From: Agriotes lineatus
Taxonomy: Eukaryota; Arthropoda; Insecta; Coleoptera; Elateridae
Assembly: GCA_940337035.1 (NCBI GenBank)
Contig: CALNHX010007695.1
Span: 1 to 64,000 of the forward strand
Reading direction: 5' to 3'
DNA: 64,000 bases
The translations under genes were made by a program, and so were the position numbers. Shown here piece by piece: positions 24,454-36,122 of this stretch. Position 1 is the first letter of the stretch. Each line of letters opens with the position of its first letter. A model generated the notes under the pieces. The model was not told the origin of the DNA and did not search any database. It saw only the letters and a program-made list of their open reading frames with translations.

Positions 24454-27304
24454 GTATAGATTTAGCTATTGTGTCTGAACCAAACAAGAACGGAATCAGG
24501 AACGGACCCTGGTGGAAGTGCAGAAAAGAAGACATTGCGATAAGGGCTTATAGAGATAAAAAAAATGGTAAATGACTGCGGCGCAGAGGACGGTTCTGTA
24601 TGGATTAGAATGGGAACACTTTTTATCGACGGTTGCTATATATCTCCCAATATACAACTGGAAGACTTTGAGAGAAAACTACACAACCTAAGAGACAGCA
24701 TAAAAGATAAAGTAAAAGAAGGTCAAATTTTACTAGCGGGTGACTTTAACGCCAAAGCGTAAGCCTGAAGATCTCCACAGACAGCTAGAAGAGGCTAAAT
24801 GTTCATGGAATAATTAGCTGAGAATAAACCCTTAGTCGCCAAAGTGGGAGATCATACTACCTTTGTCAGAGGGGAACAACGCTCACAGATCGATATCACT
24901 GCAACTACAGAAAAAGCAGCACGAAAAATTAAACATTGGAGAATCACAGAAGAAGAAAACCTCGAAATATACAGTTTGAAATACAGTGGAAGACAAAAAC
25001 CCTGAACACAATACAGAAGAGTATGGGATGGATAATCAAAATAGATAACTTAAATCTCCTAGCAGAGAACATAAATAGACAAATGACTAGACGAAGTGCG
25101 GCATGAATTTAATGGAATAATGGAAAAGGCATGTAATGACACCTTCCGGAAGAAAACGGGAAAAAGCAAAAAACGCCCAAATTATTGGTGGAATCGAGAA
25201 ATTGCAGAAATACGTAAGCTGTATATAAAAGCAAGAAGGAAAATGCAAAGATGTAATGCAAATAATAGAAGGACACAGGAGGAGAAGGAAGTTCATAGAA
25301 TAGCATACATCAAATGTAGAAAGGACCTAACAACCGTGATTCTTAAAGCAAAAAAAAGCGTAGGCTGAGCTAATAAATATGGTACTTAAGGACATTTGGG
25401 GTGACGGGTATCGATTAGTTACAAACAAACTGAGTTTACGACCGCAGATAAATCTAGACAGAGAAGAAAAATCCACCAGATCCAAAAATTATTCCCATCA
25501 GATAAGACACACGATTGGCACATTATAACATTAGTTGATGAACCGCAAGAGGGTGAAAAAATTAACTTTACAGTGGATCAAGTAATATCAGTAGCAAACA
25601 AACTAAAAAAAAAAAGCAGCTGGCCCTGACCACTTACCAGCAGAGGTTGTAAGGGTAGCTTTAACTTACACCACTAGTTATTGCACGAAAATGTTCAACA
25701 GAATACTGCAACTACTGAAAATCCCTAAAATCTGGAAAGAAGCGAGACTTGCCCTTATAGCGAAACCGAAGAAAGATGCAGATGGAAAAAGCAGCTATAG
25801 ACCAATCTGTATCCTAAATGTGATAGCAAAAGTCTTTGAATACTTAATTCTCGACCGCTTCCGCGAAGAACTTAAAATAAGAAATCGACAGCACAGTTTG
25901 GTTTCCAGAAAGGGAAATTAACAATAGATGCTTTAGACATCGTTAGAAGAACGGCTGAAAACACAAACCAGGGAGATTACCTATATCGAGACTTTTGCGT
26001 TCTCATCTCAATAGACATTGAAAACGCATTCAATAGTGCGCCATGGGATGGCATTATCAAGAAATAAATTGCAAAGATGGAAATTCCCAAAATATCTGGT
26101 GGACATTGCGGCCGACTACTTTTCAGATAGATGGCTGGCTGGAAGTTGAAGAATAATTCCATACAAAGATAACAAGCGGGGTCCCTCAAAGTTCAGTGCT
26201 GGGCCCCTTCCTTTGGAACATTTATTACAACAACATCTTGAATTTAGATATGCCCCAGGAAGTCCTGACAGTAGGTTATGCCGACGACGTAGCCATCATC
26301 ATCAAAGAAAGGACGGCGAAGGAATTACAAACCAAGCCAGACCGCGCTCTTAATAAATTAAATAAATGGATGAAGTCCAAAGGCTTAAAACTCGCACCTC
26401 ATAAAACAAAGCAGTGCTACTGGTAACAAGACGACAAATAGAAACGTTAAGTATACAGTTACAAGACACCAATATCATAACCGTAGAAGCTTTAAATTAC
26501 TTGGGCGTAGTTTTCAATAAAAATTGTTTATTGGCAAAGCACATCCAGCATATATCGGCCAAGGCATACAGGGTAGCAAAGCAACTGGGCAGGATTATGC
26601 CGAATAAAAGAGGCCCAAACAGCGAGAAGAGAAAACTTTTGGCGGCAGTCGTTTATTCCATCGTACTATAAGCCGCACCTATATGGGGCAAGATTATCGA
26701 AAAGAAGAAGTGGCGAAATAAACTCGAAGGTATTCAAAGAACGATGATGCTAAGGGTGGGCTGCGCAGACAGAACGGTCTCTACAGTGGCACTGCAAGTG
26801 ATCACGGGAACAATCCCAATCGATCTCATGATCTAAGAACGTATTTGCCGACACGATAAGGATAAGATCCAAAACGGACATAAGGGAGGAGATGGGGGTT
26901 TTATGGCAAGCAAGATGGAGAGTGCTAAAGGGAAAAGCCGTGTGAACTAAGAAATTAATAAAGGATATCCCCAAATGGATCAACAAGAAAGTCTGGATTA
27001 CTTTGTAACCCAGTGCCTTACAGGACATGGCTGCTTCGGACCTTATCTGGTGAAGATAGGGAAGGAGGAGAGGGCAGAATGTTGGTATTGCAGGGAAACA
27101 GACAGTAGCGAGCATACAATGTTTGGGCGTCCGAAATACGAAAAAGGAAGAACTACTTTAGAGCTAGAAATAGGAGAAATCATTTCCCCGGATAACATGA
27201 TAGACCTAATGGTAGAAAACCAAAAGAACTGGGAAAAAATCACACATTTTGTAAGACATGCCATGGAGCAAAAGGAGCAAGATGAAATAAATCTTCGAAC
27301 ATAA
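24454..27304 (+). pseudogene. R1-clade LINE ORF2: endonuclease, RT and C-terminal zinc domain, degenerate
   Basis: The endonuclease continues with DLAIVSEPNKNGIRNGPWW and ILLAGDFNAKA (24565-24762). The RT shows SYRPICILNVIAKVFE (25795-25860), SIDIENAFNSAPWD (about 26010), GVPQSSVLGPFLW (about 26180) and catalytic VGYADDVAIII (about 26270-26300), then LNYLGVVF (about 26500). The C-terminus has CWYCRETDSSEH, the zinc-binding motif of R1 and related elements, and ends at 27304. At least eight frame changes or stops are present, including the TAA after HSLVSRKGN, so the copy is inactive. Confidence 0.85.
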
Positions 27305-27609
27305 CCACAAATATAAACAAGACAAGAAGTTTCAATGAGCCTCACGAGATACCGGAAGGAAGAGATGGAAGAAGGAATATGTCAAAAGAAAAATGTTTTA
27401 AGTGCCATAGATGATTAAATTGTAAAGATATAACAGCCCCAACCTGAAGTAATACATTAGTGGGTGCAGGTTGGAGTCGTTCGCAAGGGTCACTTGTGAG
27501 GTTAGCCTTGGCGCCTCCTACATCCCATTGAAAAAAATGGTTCAAGTTTCCTATAGTACTTAAGGAGAACATTCATCACAAAGGTCAAAGCTTCATTCAT
27601 TATATAGCA
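27305..27609 (+). other. Probable 3' UTR and end of the R1-type LINE
   Basis: Non-coding sequence directly after the ORF2 stop. No poly(A) tail or target duplication could be fixed by eye. Confidence 0.4.
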
Positions 27610-28015
27610 AAAATATTTTTAGCTAGTCTGAAACACGAGATTATTAAACCCATAGATTTTTCAGAAGTAGAGATGAGCGGCCTTTACCCACACCATTTAC
27701 GCTATTACATTGGCGTAGTGTATAGACCACAAACGTGTAATTTTAACATTTATGAGTGAACTTGAAGAGTGTTTTATGATATGCACGTCGATAACTGTAG
27801 GAGATATTATTTGTTTGGGCGATTGCAATATAGATTTCTTGTTACCTGACGATCCTGCTACTGAATGCTTTGATAACATGCTACAATCTTTTAATTTTTC
27901 TCAGATAGTTAAAGAACCTACAAGAATTGGAATAAATAAAAATTCATTACTAGATGTTATTATAGTTTCTAATGAGTCTTCTATCTTAAAATCTGGCGTT
28001 AATAATTTATTCCTC
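27610..28015 (+). pseudogene. LINE endonuclease fragment, plus strand
   Basis: It reads YYIGVVYRPQ, then LGDCNIDFLLPDD (27752-27890), then IVKEPTRI and LLDVIIVSNES, the standard order of a CR1/Jockey-superfamily endonuclease. It stops abruptly near 28015, where an oppositely oriented LINE begins. The GDxN box differs from that of its neighbour, so the two are different elements rather than one inverted copy. Confidence 0.7.
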
Positions 28016-29880
28016 ACGAGAAAGATCTGGCGTTCGATTTGGTTTTTACTTTTCTCTTGCTGCTATACATCGTTGAATTTCTGTTTGACTGTTTTCTACG
28101 TAGCTTGAATGACACTGATTGAAGTGTGTAGTTTGTAGTCGATGAGTGAGATAACATTGAAGCCACATATTTTCGTTACCACGTATTCCATATTTATGTA
28201 GTTTATTCACTAAGCGTTGCCTGTCGATAGTCTCAAATGCCCATTTATATTCTAGAAAAACAGTAACTACACTTTTATTTAATTCTAAGTCACTTTTCCA
28301 ATTTATGAGAACCAAGTTTAACGCTGTTTCACACGAATGTTTAGTTCTGAATCCTGATTGGTTTTTACTTATAATGCCATGTTCACCTAAAAAGATTTGG
28401 AGGTGATCTTTCACAATAAGTTCGATAATTTGCTCGTATACCGGTAACATATTTATTGGTCGAAATACTTCGCACTTGATAGTTAATTTAACTTTAGGTA
28501 CTGGAACAACTTTAGATATTTTCCATGATTCTGGAAAGCCCCCTTTTCGGAGAAACTGATTTATTAATCTAACAAATATCTCACCTACAACTGGTTACGG
28601 CATCTGCAATTACAGCAACTGTAAAATGGTTGAAACAACCCTTACGTTTAATTTTAGGTACTGATATTATCCGGAATCGTAGTTTCTTTAAAGCGGTCGT
28701 TTATAATAATGGACTTGCTTAGCTCTAATATGCTATTTGCAAAGAACTGATTAAATTTATTAGCAATATCGCGGGCATTGGTAATTTCTTCTCTGTCAAA
28801 TAAAATGTTTAAAGAAGTAGTTGTTTGTCCTTTCAATAAAGATTTGACAGTTTTTCACATCTTCTTCGGATTTACACGACAGTTTTCTATTCTATTTTTA
28901 CAGACTCCGAATACGTTTATAGTTTTCCCAGTCCTGCGTGTTTTGAGTAAGTTTAGCTGTCTTGTACATTTGATGGCGTTTCGCTTGGAGCTTGCTTAAA
29001 TCACAGCTAAACCATGGAGTGTCAGTTTTAAGTGCAATTGTTTTGTTGTCAATGAGGTCATTTATAGAATTTTGTATTCTGCTGACCATATGTGTGTCAG
29101 ATTGTTTACATCTTTACTATCTAATAATGTGACCCAGCTATATTTACGTAGTTTATCAAGCAGTTTTTGTGAGGAGTAATTAGAGAACGTTGTGACATTA
29201 ACTTTTTCAAAATTGCTGTTCGTAATCTGACATCGATTGCATTATGTTCATAAATTTGTGAAATCTGCATATGAACAATTACATTGTCTCGATTTGTTAA
29301 AACGTATTTATTAATTGTAGGAGCCTGCTTGTGTAGAATTAATCTTTAGCGATATCCCAGTTGAAATCGCCTAGAATTAAACGTTTGGTGTGTCTGAGAT
29401 TGTATCGTCTTACCATTTTTCAAACTGCTCTAAAAATTTTGCAATTCTGGCACTTGGAGAACGATAAACAGCAGTGTACAATCCGTTTTGAAATCCTTGC
29501 GCTATGTAAGTGGATAACAGCAACAATTCGTTGTTAAATAAAAAGGTTGACACTATTTTGAATTTAATATAATTACGCACAATTGCCGCTCCTCCCGTGT
29601 ATCGATTTTCAGCATTACAACGAATAGTGACAACCTCGAAAACTTATTTCACAGTCCTCAATATACTCTGTAAATCTTGTTTCACTTAAACATACGATAG
29701 CTGGACGCCTGTCTTCAATTAGAACTTCAATTTAATCCATATGTTTTGCAAACTTTCTGCATTTGGATAAATAATTTCAGTATTTGGTTCTGTTATTCTA
29801 AAAAAAATCTATCATATTTCTTTCTTGTTCTAGTTTAAGTTTGTAGGCTGGACAGTCACAGCTCCAATGCAAAATGATAT
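28016..29880 (-). pseudogene. CR1/Jockey-superfamily LINE, endonuclease and RT N-terminal half, minus strand
   Basis: The minus strand reads LILGDFNWDIAK (about 29350) and the linker TPWFSCDLSKLQAKRHQMYK (28898-29089). Next come TSLNILFDREEITN, then the RT with LPVYEQIIELIVKDHL, SKNQSGFRTKHSCETALN and FLEYKWAFETIDRQRLV (28046-28450). The first catalytic Asp is replaced: EYKWAF where DFSKAF is usual. The copy ends before the GVPQGS and YADD boxes, at the junction with the plus-strand fragment. Stops lie between the blocks. Confidence 0.78.
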
Positions 29881-30859
29881 GCATCTACATTAAATATTGA
29901 TTATAGATTGAGTATCATAGGACTCGTGGAAACTACACGATTATGATAATATGGCCGTATTTTGATCTAGTTATGCATTTGCAGTATACAAAGAATGCTA
30001 TAAAGTGAAATAAGAAGGAAGAAGAGATCCCGTAATTGTTAGCTGTGAAAATTGAAACCGATAAACTGGTCAACATTTTTCATCGATGCTCATAATCAAA
30101 CTTACCATAAACCAGTATATTACCCTTATACACTTACAGCTTAGTTGCCAATGCATCTAGAGCGAAATTACTCAATAATCTCGACGAAAATTCTGAGCCC
30201 TATCGGATCACTCAAAACGACGTTAGCGCGAGGGGTAAACGTGAATGGAGCAACAGTCATACGGCGTTAGCTTGACTCTAATTGCACAGAACATGTCCCA
30301 GCAACATCAATACAATGCTCAAGTATTTGTTGTCAGGAGTGGGATGCGTCGTAATGCAATTAAGCTGCGGTAACGTGTCTAATCCCCGCTGAGGTAACAC
30401 AAACACCGCTTTAAATTAAGTAAACCTAATAAAAAGCGTTATTAAAGCGGCATCGGTGGGCTATGCACCTTTTAACGGCCCAACAGAACATGTTCGCTCT
30501 TCTGTTATTAATATTTGGAACGGGTTATTAATCACCTCCACCAGGAGGCCCGATGGAATTTATAAGCTTTTTATTAAGTTTAAAATGGATGGCCTGCAGT
30601 TCTTACTATTCGTGTTTGAACGGCCAGCTTTAAGGTTGCTGTATAAATTGTAAGTTATGAACAGATTAAAAATCTCAAAAATATTTGTAGATATATTTAT
30701 TTGACATTCTTTTAACGACTATTTTTCAGTAGAAGCTGTATTTATGTTAAAATTGTAGGTACGTTGTAAATTTGTAGAAAGAAAGTAAATTTGATATAGC
30801 ACACCACATTAATAGATACCGAAACGACAATTTTAAATAAATTTTTTATTCTTAATTCT
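29881..30859. other. Spacer with a GC-balanced block (about 30060-30660)
   Basis: No transposon motifs. The block from about 30060 to 30660 lacks low-complexity AT runs and has one 65-residue frame (30456-30653) without a recognised motif. It could be host non-coding DNA, but the sequence gives no direct support. Confidence 0.3.
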
Positions 30860-32983
30860 TTAACACGTTGACTGCCATGTGTATTCATTTTAATACACAC
30901 CTATGTGGGTCCAGTGCGCCACGTGTGTTGTTTAGAATACACACGATTTCTGTAGTATTAGGCTTCGTGTATGTGACTGGAGCACACTTTGCATGCATTT
31001 TATATGCTATATTGGTTCGTGTAGCGTGGAATTCAACATGTATCCACTTAGCCGAAAATTTCGAAAACTCAATAAATATACAAATAAAAAACTTAATTAT
31101 ATTGACAAAAACATTGTATTTTTACAAAAAAGTGTAACTAACACTATATAATATGGAACATAAATAAAATAAAAATATAGGTGCAACTTTATATTATTAA
31201 GTTAGGTTATTACCACCTAATAGGTGGATGCACCTTGATTAAAATAAAAAAATAAAAATAAAATAAACTTTATATTATTTTAAAAATAAAATTTTACTGA
31301 AACATACTTTATAATCAAGTTGTTTCCATAAAATACACAATAATTCTAAAATATAAGAAACACTACTTTGCGGATACTTTATGAGTATCAAAGAAACAAA
31401 CTAAACATAGTAGAGGTTTTCCATCACAAGCCCCACAATGTGGACTAACTTGCGTTGTGGGCGTCTTTATTTTTCTTGTAGCAAATGCTACACCTTCCTT
31501 TTCTCCCAGCTTGAACATATGCATGTTTATCGTTGTGCACTGCAGGTTCCACTTCGGATTCCCTTTCTCCTGTTTTCAAGAGCTGTAAACAGAGCTTTTC
31601 TTTGAAAGTAGTGATGCTTTCTAGGTTTTTCCTGTGTTCGTTCTTGTTATACAGAAAGTGGGCATTTACAACGCTTGCACCCAATATTAGCTCTATGGCA
31701 ACTTTCCTAAACCATTTCAGACTCCTTCTCAGAGATGTTGAGTACGATGACATCTGGTCTGATAAAAGCATTATATTCTGTTATAGCTTTTGGTTTCTTT
31801 CTAGGCCCCGCTCTTCCTGGTTTTTCAACTATTTCGTCGGTATGTTTGGTAGCATCAACACATCTCTCTTGTCTTTCCATTTGATAATAACTATTCCATC
31901 TTTTTCCATTGCCATTACTTCCCCTTTCTCAAGTTTCTTTATTATCACTTCCTTTGGTATCCCTTTTCTTTTCCTTCTCAACGTTCCCACTAAATGAGTT
32001 CTTCGATCTAGTAATTTCCTTGCTAACTCTAAGCTGGTATACCAGTTATCTGTGTAAAGGGTTGCACCTTTGTCTAAGCATTCACCCATCAATTCTAAAA
32101 CTACCTTTGTATCAACGGACATCCCATCAATTTTGTCAGCTTCACAGTAAATTTTAGAATGGTAGGTGTACCCTCCAGAAAGGCATAGTTTAAAAAGCTT
32201 AATGCCAAATTTATGACGTTTTCCTTTTACATATTGACGGAACTTTAATCGCCCGCGAAAGGGAACCATTGATTCGTCAATGCACATATTTTCTTCGGGT
32301 AATACGACTTTCTTAAATTTTTCATTCAGTAATTCCACTATACACTTAATTTTATATAATCTATCACCTGGTGAGCACAAATCATTATTAGAGAAATGCA
32401 ATAACAGTAACAAAATTTCAAATCGATTACGTGACATAAATATTGATGCTTTTGACCAATATAAATCGGATTTACGCCAGTAATCTGAGAGATTTGGTTT
32501 TTTATCTAAACCCATCCAAATCAATATTCTCAGAAAACGGTACATTTCCTGAGAGTTGGTTGGAACCCATTTATTGAGACGTGAGCTTGGTCCAAAAGTT
32601 TCGTCACATATGCCATTTATTATCATTTGCTCTGCATAATAATTAGTTTGCTCGACGATGGTATGTATTATGTCTTCATCAACAAATAGTTTATAATATG
32701 CTAGTTCGCTTTCATTTTCGAGATCAATCAGGTCTTGAGCAATACCAACTTGTTCTTGAAAATTAAAATTTTGTAAATGACCTACAACTATTCCGCAATT
32801 TGAGGTAGTTTCATCATCAGGAACTTCCAGTTTATCTGATTCTTCACCTTCACTTTCTGATTGTTGTACTGGTGGAACAGTGCGTTCTAAAGTGATATTG
32901 TTTCTCTGAGAACATAATTACCGATAATTTTTATGCTTACCTCCACATACTTTGCGAATTTTGCTGTGAGAAGGCCCGGCACT
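30860..32983 (-). mobile_element. piggyBac-like transposon, 5' end lost
   Basis: The left boundary is TTAA (30860-30863) followed by CACGTTGACTGCCATG, the arrangement of piggyBac-type ends (TTAA target, CCxTTGACTGCC-like repeat). Just inside are short palindromes of the form GTGTATT, a few bases, AATACAC. The transposase reads on minus from about 32916 to 31440. The other end is missing: at 32984 the sequence switches into LTR-like copy B. Confidence 0.85.
31440..32916 (-). pseudogene. piggyBac-like transposase, two frameshifts
   Basis: The long frame (32916 to 31829) contains NKWVPTNSQEMYRFLRILIW, MCIDESMVPFRGRLKFRQY with the first catalytic Asp, and LYTDNWYTSLELA with the second. A one-base shift near 31845 moves reading to KHTDEIVEKPGRAGPRKKPK; a second near 31775 moves it to LLSDQMSSYSTSLR, with the third catalytic Asp. 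The C-terminus has a cysteine-rich motif, RCSICYKK, then a CGACDGKPLLCLFC-like stretch around 31380-31450. All three acidic residues survive, so the copy was inactivated fairly recently. The stop upstream of 32916 means its start is not defined. Confidence 0.88.
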
Positions 32984-34989
32984 TGTTAAGTCATTTTGCT
33001 GTCGCAGATGCTTAATTGCATTTCACGCCTTTAGTTAGGTAATTTTGGTATTTTAAATAGCCACCTAGGCTTTAGGGCAGCGTGCCCGTATGCTAAGCCC
33101 TTTTAGTTCTTTATTTGGCTCCATCGCCTAATTTCAGAATCACGATTTCGCACATATTTAGCCCCAGAAGCAGTATTTTTCGTCGGTTGGAGCTCCCCTC
33201 TGATGGCGTTTTTCTTTGAATTCCGAATCTTCTAGAAAGCACGCTGTCGTGGCGTGATACCATCGTGGCCCGCATTGGCTTGTTTCATTTTATCGCCTTG
33301 CGATTGGCTGTCAAGGTTTAGTCACGTGGCGGGACGCGGCCAAGGTGACCTTTGCTAACGCTTCCCTCGTGGCATTCAGCCGAGAGCCGTCAAACAAGTA
33401 AGAGGTCGGATAGTGTGTGTGTGAGTTCGTGCGACGCTTCCGCCCTTGGCGGGGGCGTCAGCCCTTTTTCCCGTCAAGTGCTGCTTTAGCAATCTTGTGA
33501 TAGACTGTTTCGCCTTAAGTGGGAGTTGTCCGCAGCCCGTTGCAGAGAGCGCTTGTGTGGTGGTTGTGAGTCGGAGTTTTTCGAGTTGTCTTCGGCGTAG
33601 CGTGGGTGTTTTTGGAGCCCAGTTCCTGCTTCCGTAAGTGAGGGGTCGTGCCCCCTTCATCTCGACCTACGAGGATTTGGTTCAGCAGAACGAAAGTGGC
33701 CTCTTTCTTTTCGTCGTCCCGTTGTACGCGTCTTGACGTGTCTCCCGTCGCCATTGAGGCGGTTGTGCATTCACCCCCTTTCGCCGTTGTAGCATCGAAG
33801 GTACCTGCCACCTACGATTGCAGGTTGTCGCAACTCAACTGTACCAGGCTCCCTCGCCGCCTACGCACTAAGGTATGTGTCTTTAACCTGATTACCGCTG
33901 TGAACGCGAGTGCTAAGATAAATCGTCGCTGCCCTTGCATAAGGCAACGTGCATATTTGTACTCATTACTACTCATTACTGCGCCAGTGCATTCATTCAG
34001 ACTTGCAGACTGTTCATGCCGCGAATGCTAATGTAAATCGTCGCTGCCCTTGCATAAGGCAACGTGCATATTTGTACTCATTACTACTCATTACTGCGCC
34101 AGTGCATTCATTCAAACTTGCAGACTGTTCATGCCGCGAATGCTAATGTAAATCGTCGCTGCCCTTGCATAAGGCAACGTGCATATTTGTACTCATTACT
34201 ACTCACTACTGCGCCAGTGCATTCATTCAGACTTGCAGACTGTTCATGCCGCGAATGCTAATGTAAATCGTCGCTGCCCGCCGCCTAAGGCCACGTACAT
34301 GTTTGTACTCATTGCTACCTATTCCTGCTCATTGCTGTTCACTAATGTTCAACATCTGTCGTTAAGTTTAGAGCGCGCGTGCCAGCTGGTGCCCTTAATT
34401 ATAGGTTAAGTTTAGATACAGGGCGACGCATTCTGCTACCCCTTTGTAACCCGAAGTTCAATATATGATTGGTTAGTTAAGGGAACTATTGTTTGTTTCG
34501 GCTTGTGCATGTTCTGTTACAGATAGACGCCCCTTTATTGTACTGATTATTGTACGACGGAACGAGGAAGCTGTGAGCGTACAGGTGAGTGAGACAGCTG
34601 CGTAGTCGCGGTCGGATTGACACCTAATTACAATCCTTGCATAAGGCAATCCCGAAATTGTTATCTGACCTTGCAACTCTTGAGTAATCCTATCGGCGGA
34701 GTATTGTGCATGCTTCGCTCCCGTTTAACCGTCCAGGCCCGGTTAGCCGGGTTAAGACAGGCTTGGTGGCGCCCTCATGATTTCGACATACCCTGTATAT
34801 ATTATGCCACAACACGCTTGCCCAGAACGTATCGTGTGACTCACGCCCGACTCCCTGAGCGTTCCAGCCGTGGCCTATTAGCCTATTTCGAACCGATTTC
34901 AGGGCAAGTGTGCCAGTTTTTCAGGACTGATTCCGTGGTGCGATGCTCACCTTGGGTGGGTGTCGTAAAGTTCTTTTAATACCGTAACA
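32984..34989. mobile_element. LTR-like 2-kb repeat, copy B (2,006 bp)
   Basis: Same orientation and termini as copy A (TGTTAAG start, GTAACA end), with long stretches of near identity at both ends and through 33020-33330 and 34340-34989. Flanks are CACT and AATT, so no target duplication is seen here; flanking sequence may have been lost. It truncates the piggyBac element at its left edge. The right edge abuts a LINE endonuclease fragment. Confidence 0.75.
33920..34360. repeat. 115-bp tandem repeat inside LTR-like copy B
   Basis: AAATCGTCGCTGCCC recurs at 33920, 34035, 34150 and 34265, an exact 115-bp period. The first three units are almost identical and the last is partial. Copy A has a 91-bp array of related sequence at the corresponding position. 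Confidence 0.9.
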
Positions 34990-34994
34990 AATTA

Positions 34995-35398
34995 ACACGA
35001 AAAAGTCCTACTGATTATGATTCATTAGTTTCATGGCACTGGAATGGAAAGAGAATTAGTAGATGAAGTGAGATAGTATAAGCTGCGACTACCAGAAATT
35101 AGCTAGACAAAAAAGAAAAGAATCGAAGAGGTGATCTTGAGTGCAGGGCATGTCTTAAGATTTTCAGAAAAAGAGCAAAAATGGGGTAGAAATATTATTA
35201 ACACAAGAACTTGATGAAAGAGTAAGCAACTGGAAGCAATTAGCCCTCGAATGATCAAAATGGAATTGGAGTTGAAGGAAAAACTGACAGTAATTCACAT
35301 CCAAGTATGTAGCAACTTAAGATGTAGATGGAATAGAAATGGAAACATTCCACACACAGTTAACTACAATCCTAGAAAACTGAATAAACACAAGCAGA
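34995..35398 (+). pseudogene. LINE endonuclease, N-terminal part (start of triply interrupted element)
   Basis: It reads EEVILSAGHVLRFSE, KWGRNIINTRT, then SPRMIKMELELKEKLTVIHI (about 35110-35300), the layout of a non-LTR endonuclease before its GDxN/ADWN box. It is cut at 35399 by a short dispersed repeat and resumes at 35770 with LIIADWNAIMGKGTEED. Confidence 0.65.
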
Positions 35399-35769
35399 CA
35401 TCCTTTATCTAATAGACGTGTCTGTCCGGGACGCTGGTCTGTCCGGGACGCTGTTTTGTCTGTCTGGGACGCTGTTTCAGCAGCCAAACCGTAAGAGATA
35501 GAGAAAAAAGTTATGAAAGTTATATGTTTGGAATGGTCATGTCAGGTCAGGAACCGAATTTCAGTCTATAACACTAATTATTTACTTAATTATCCTAATC
35601 CTAACTTTTTAGGTTAGATTCTAGGCAAATTTTATCAAGGCGAATGCGACTGGTAGTTTGCTACCAACAATGACGTCATATACGTACGTGTGGTGAATAC
35701 GCGTTCTATTTGCAAAACGGTCTTTTTTGTTTTATTAAATGAGACATTTGTCTCCCTGGACTGCTAGTA
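35399..35769. mobile_element. Short dispersed repeat, copy 1 (371 bp), MITE-like
   Basis: It shares with 49215-49446 (reversed) the outer sequence CATCCTTTATCTAATAGACG, a conserved block around 35460-35570, GAGACATTTGTCTC, and the other end ACTGCTAGTA. Copy 1 has three tandem GTCTGTCCGGGACGCTG-like units at 35422-35475 where copy 2 has one. No coding capacity. It interrupts LINE endonuclease coding sequence, which supports insertion. Confidence 0.7.
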
Positions 35770-36012
35770 CGTTAATAATAGCAGATTGGAATGCGATAAT
35801 GGGTAAAGGCACCGAAGAGGACGTGGTGTAATGGGTAGATTCCGTGAAGAAAAAAGAAATGAGAAGGTAATGTATGCTTGAATACTGTATAGAGAGTCAA
35901 ATGTTAGTAGGACGCACTTATTTCAATCACAAAAATATACACAGGACAACCTATGAAGCAGAAGGTCAAAAAGCAAAGAGTATCATAGACTACATTACAT
36001 ACGGGTTAGGCA
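35770..36012 (+). pseudogene. LINE endonuclease, C-terminal part
   Basis: It reads LIIADWNAIMGKGTEED, LVGRTYFNHKNIH and KAKSIIDYITYG, the second half of a non-LTR endonuclease. The wording is close to the F52C9.6-like and related types, but the clade is uncertain. An early frameshift is visible. It runs into the inverted-repeat structure that starts at 36013. Confidence 0.65.
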
Positions 36013-36122
36013 GCGATGCGGGGGTAAAATATATTTCTAAAACTGTAAGAGTTACGTAAATATTGTGTATATAAAAATTGTAGGCACGAAGGTGGTGCAC
36101 ATTACTAAAATAGTTTTGATTA

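Noticed and set aside
32910..32945. Intron in the piggyBac transposase (GTAAGC to TTCTCAG, minus strand)
   Set aside because: It would be about 35 bases, below the usual insect minimum, and upstream coding is lost at the LTR-like junction, so it cannot be confirmed.
33949..34261. Repeated 65-codon frames of nearly identical sequence
   Set aside because: They are the 115-bp tandem repeat translated; 115 is not a multiple of three, so each unit stops and restarts.
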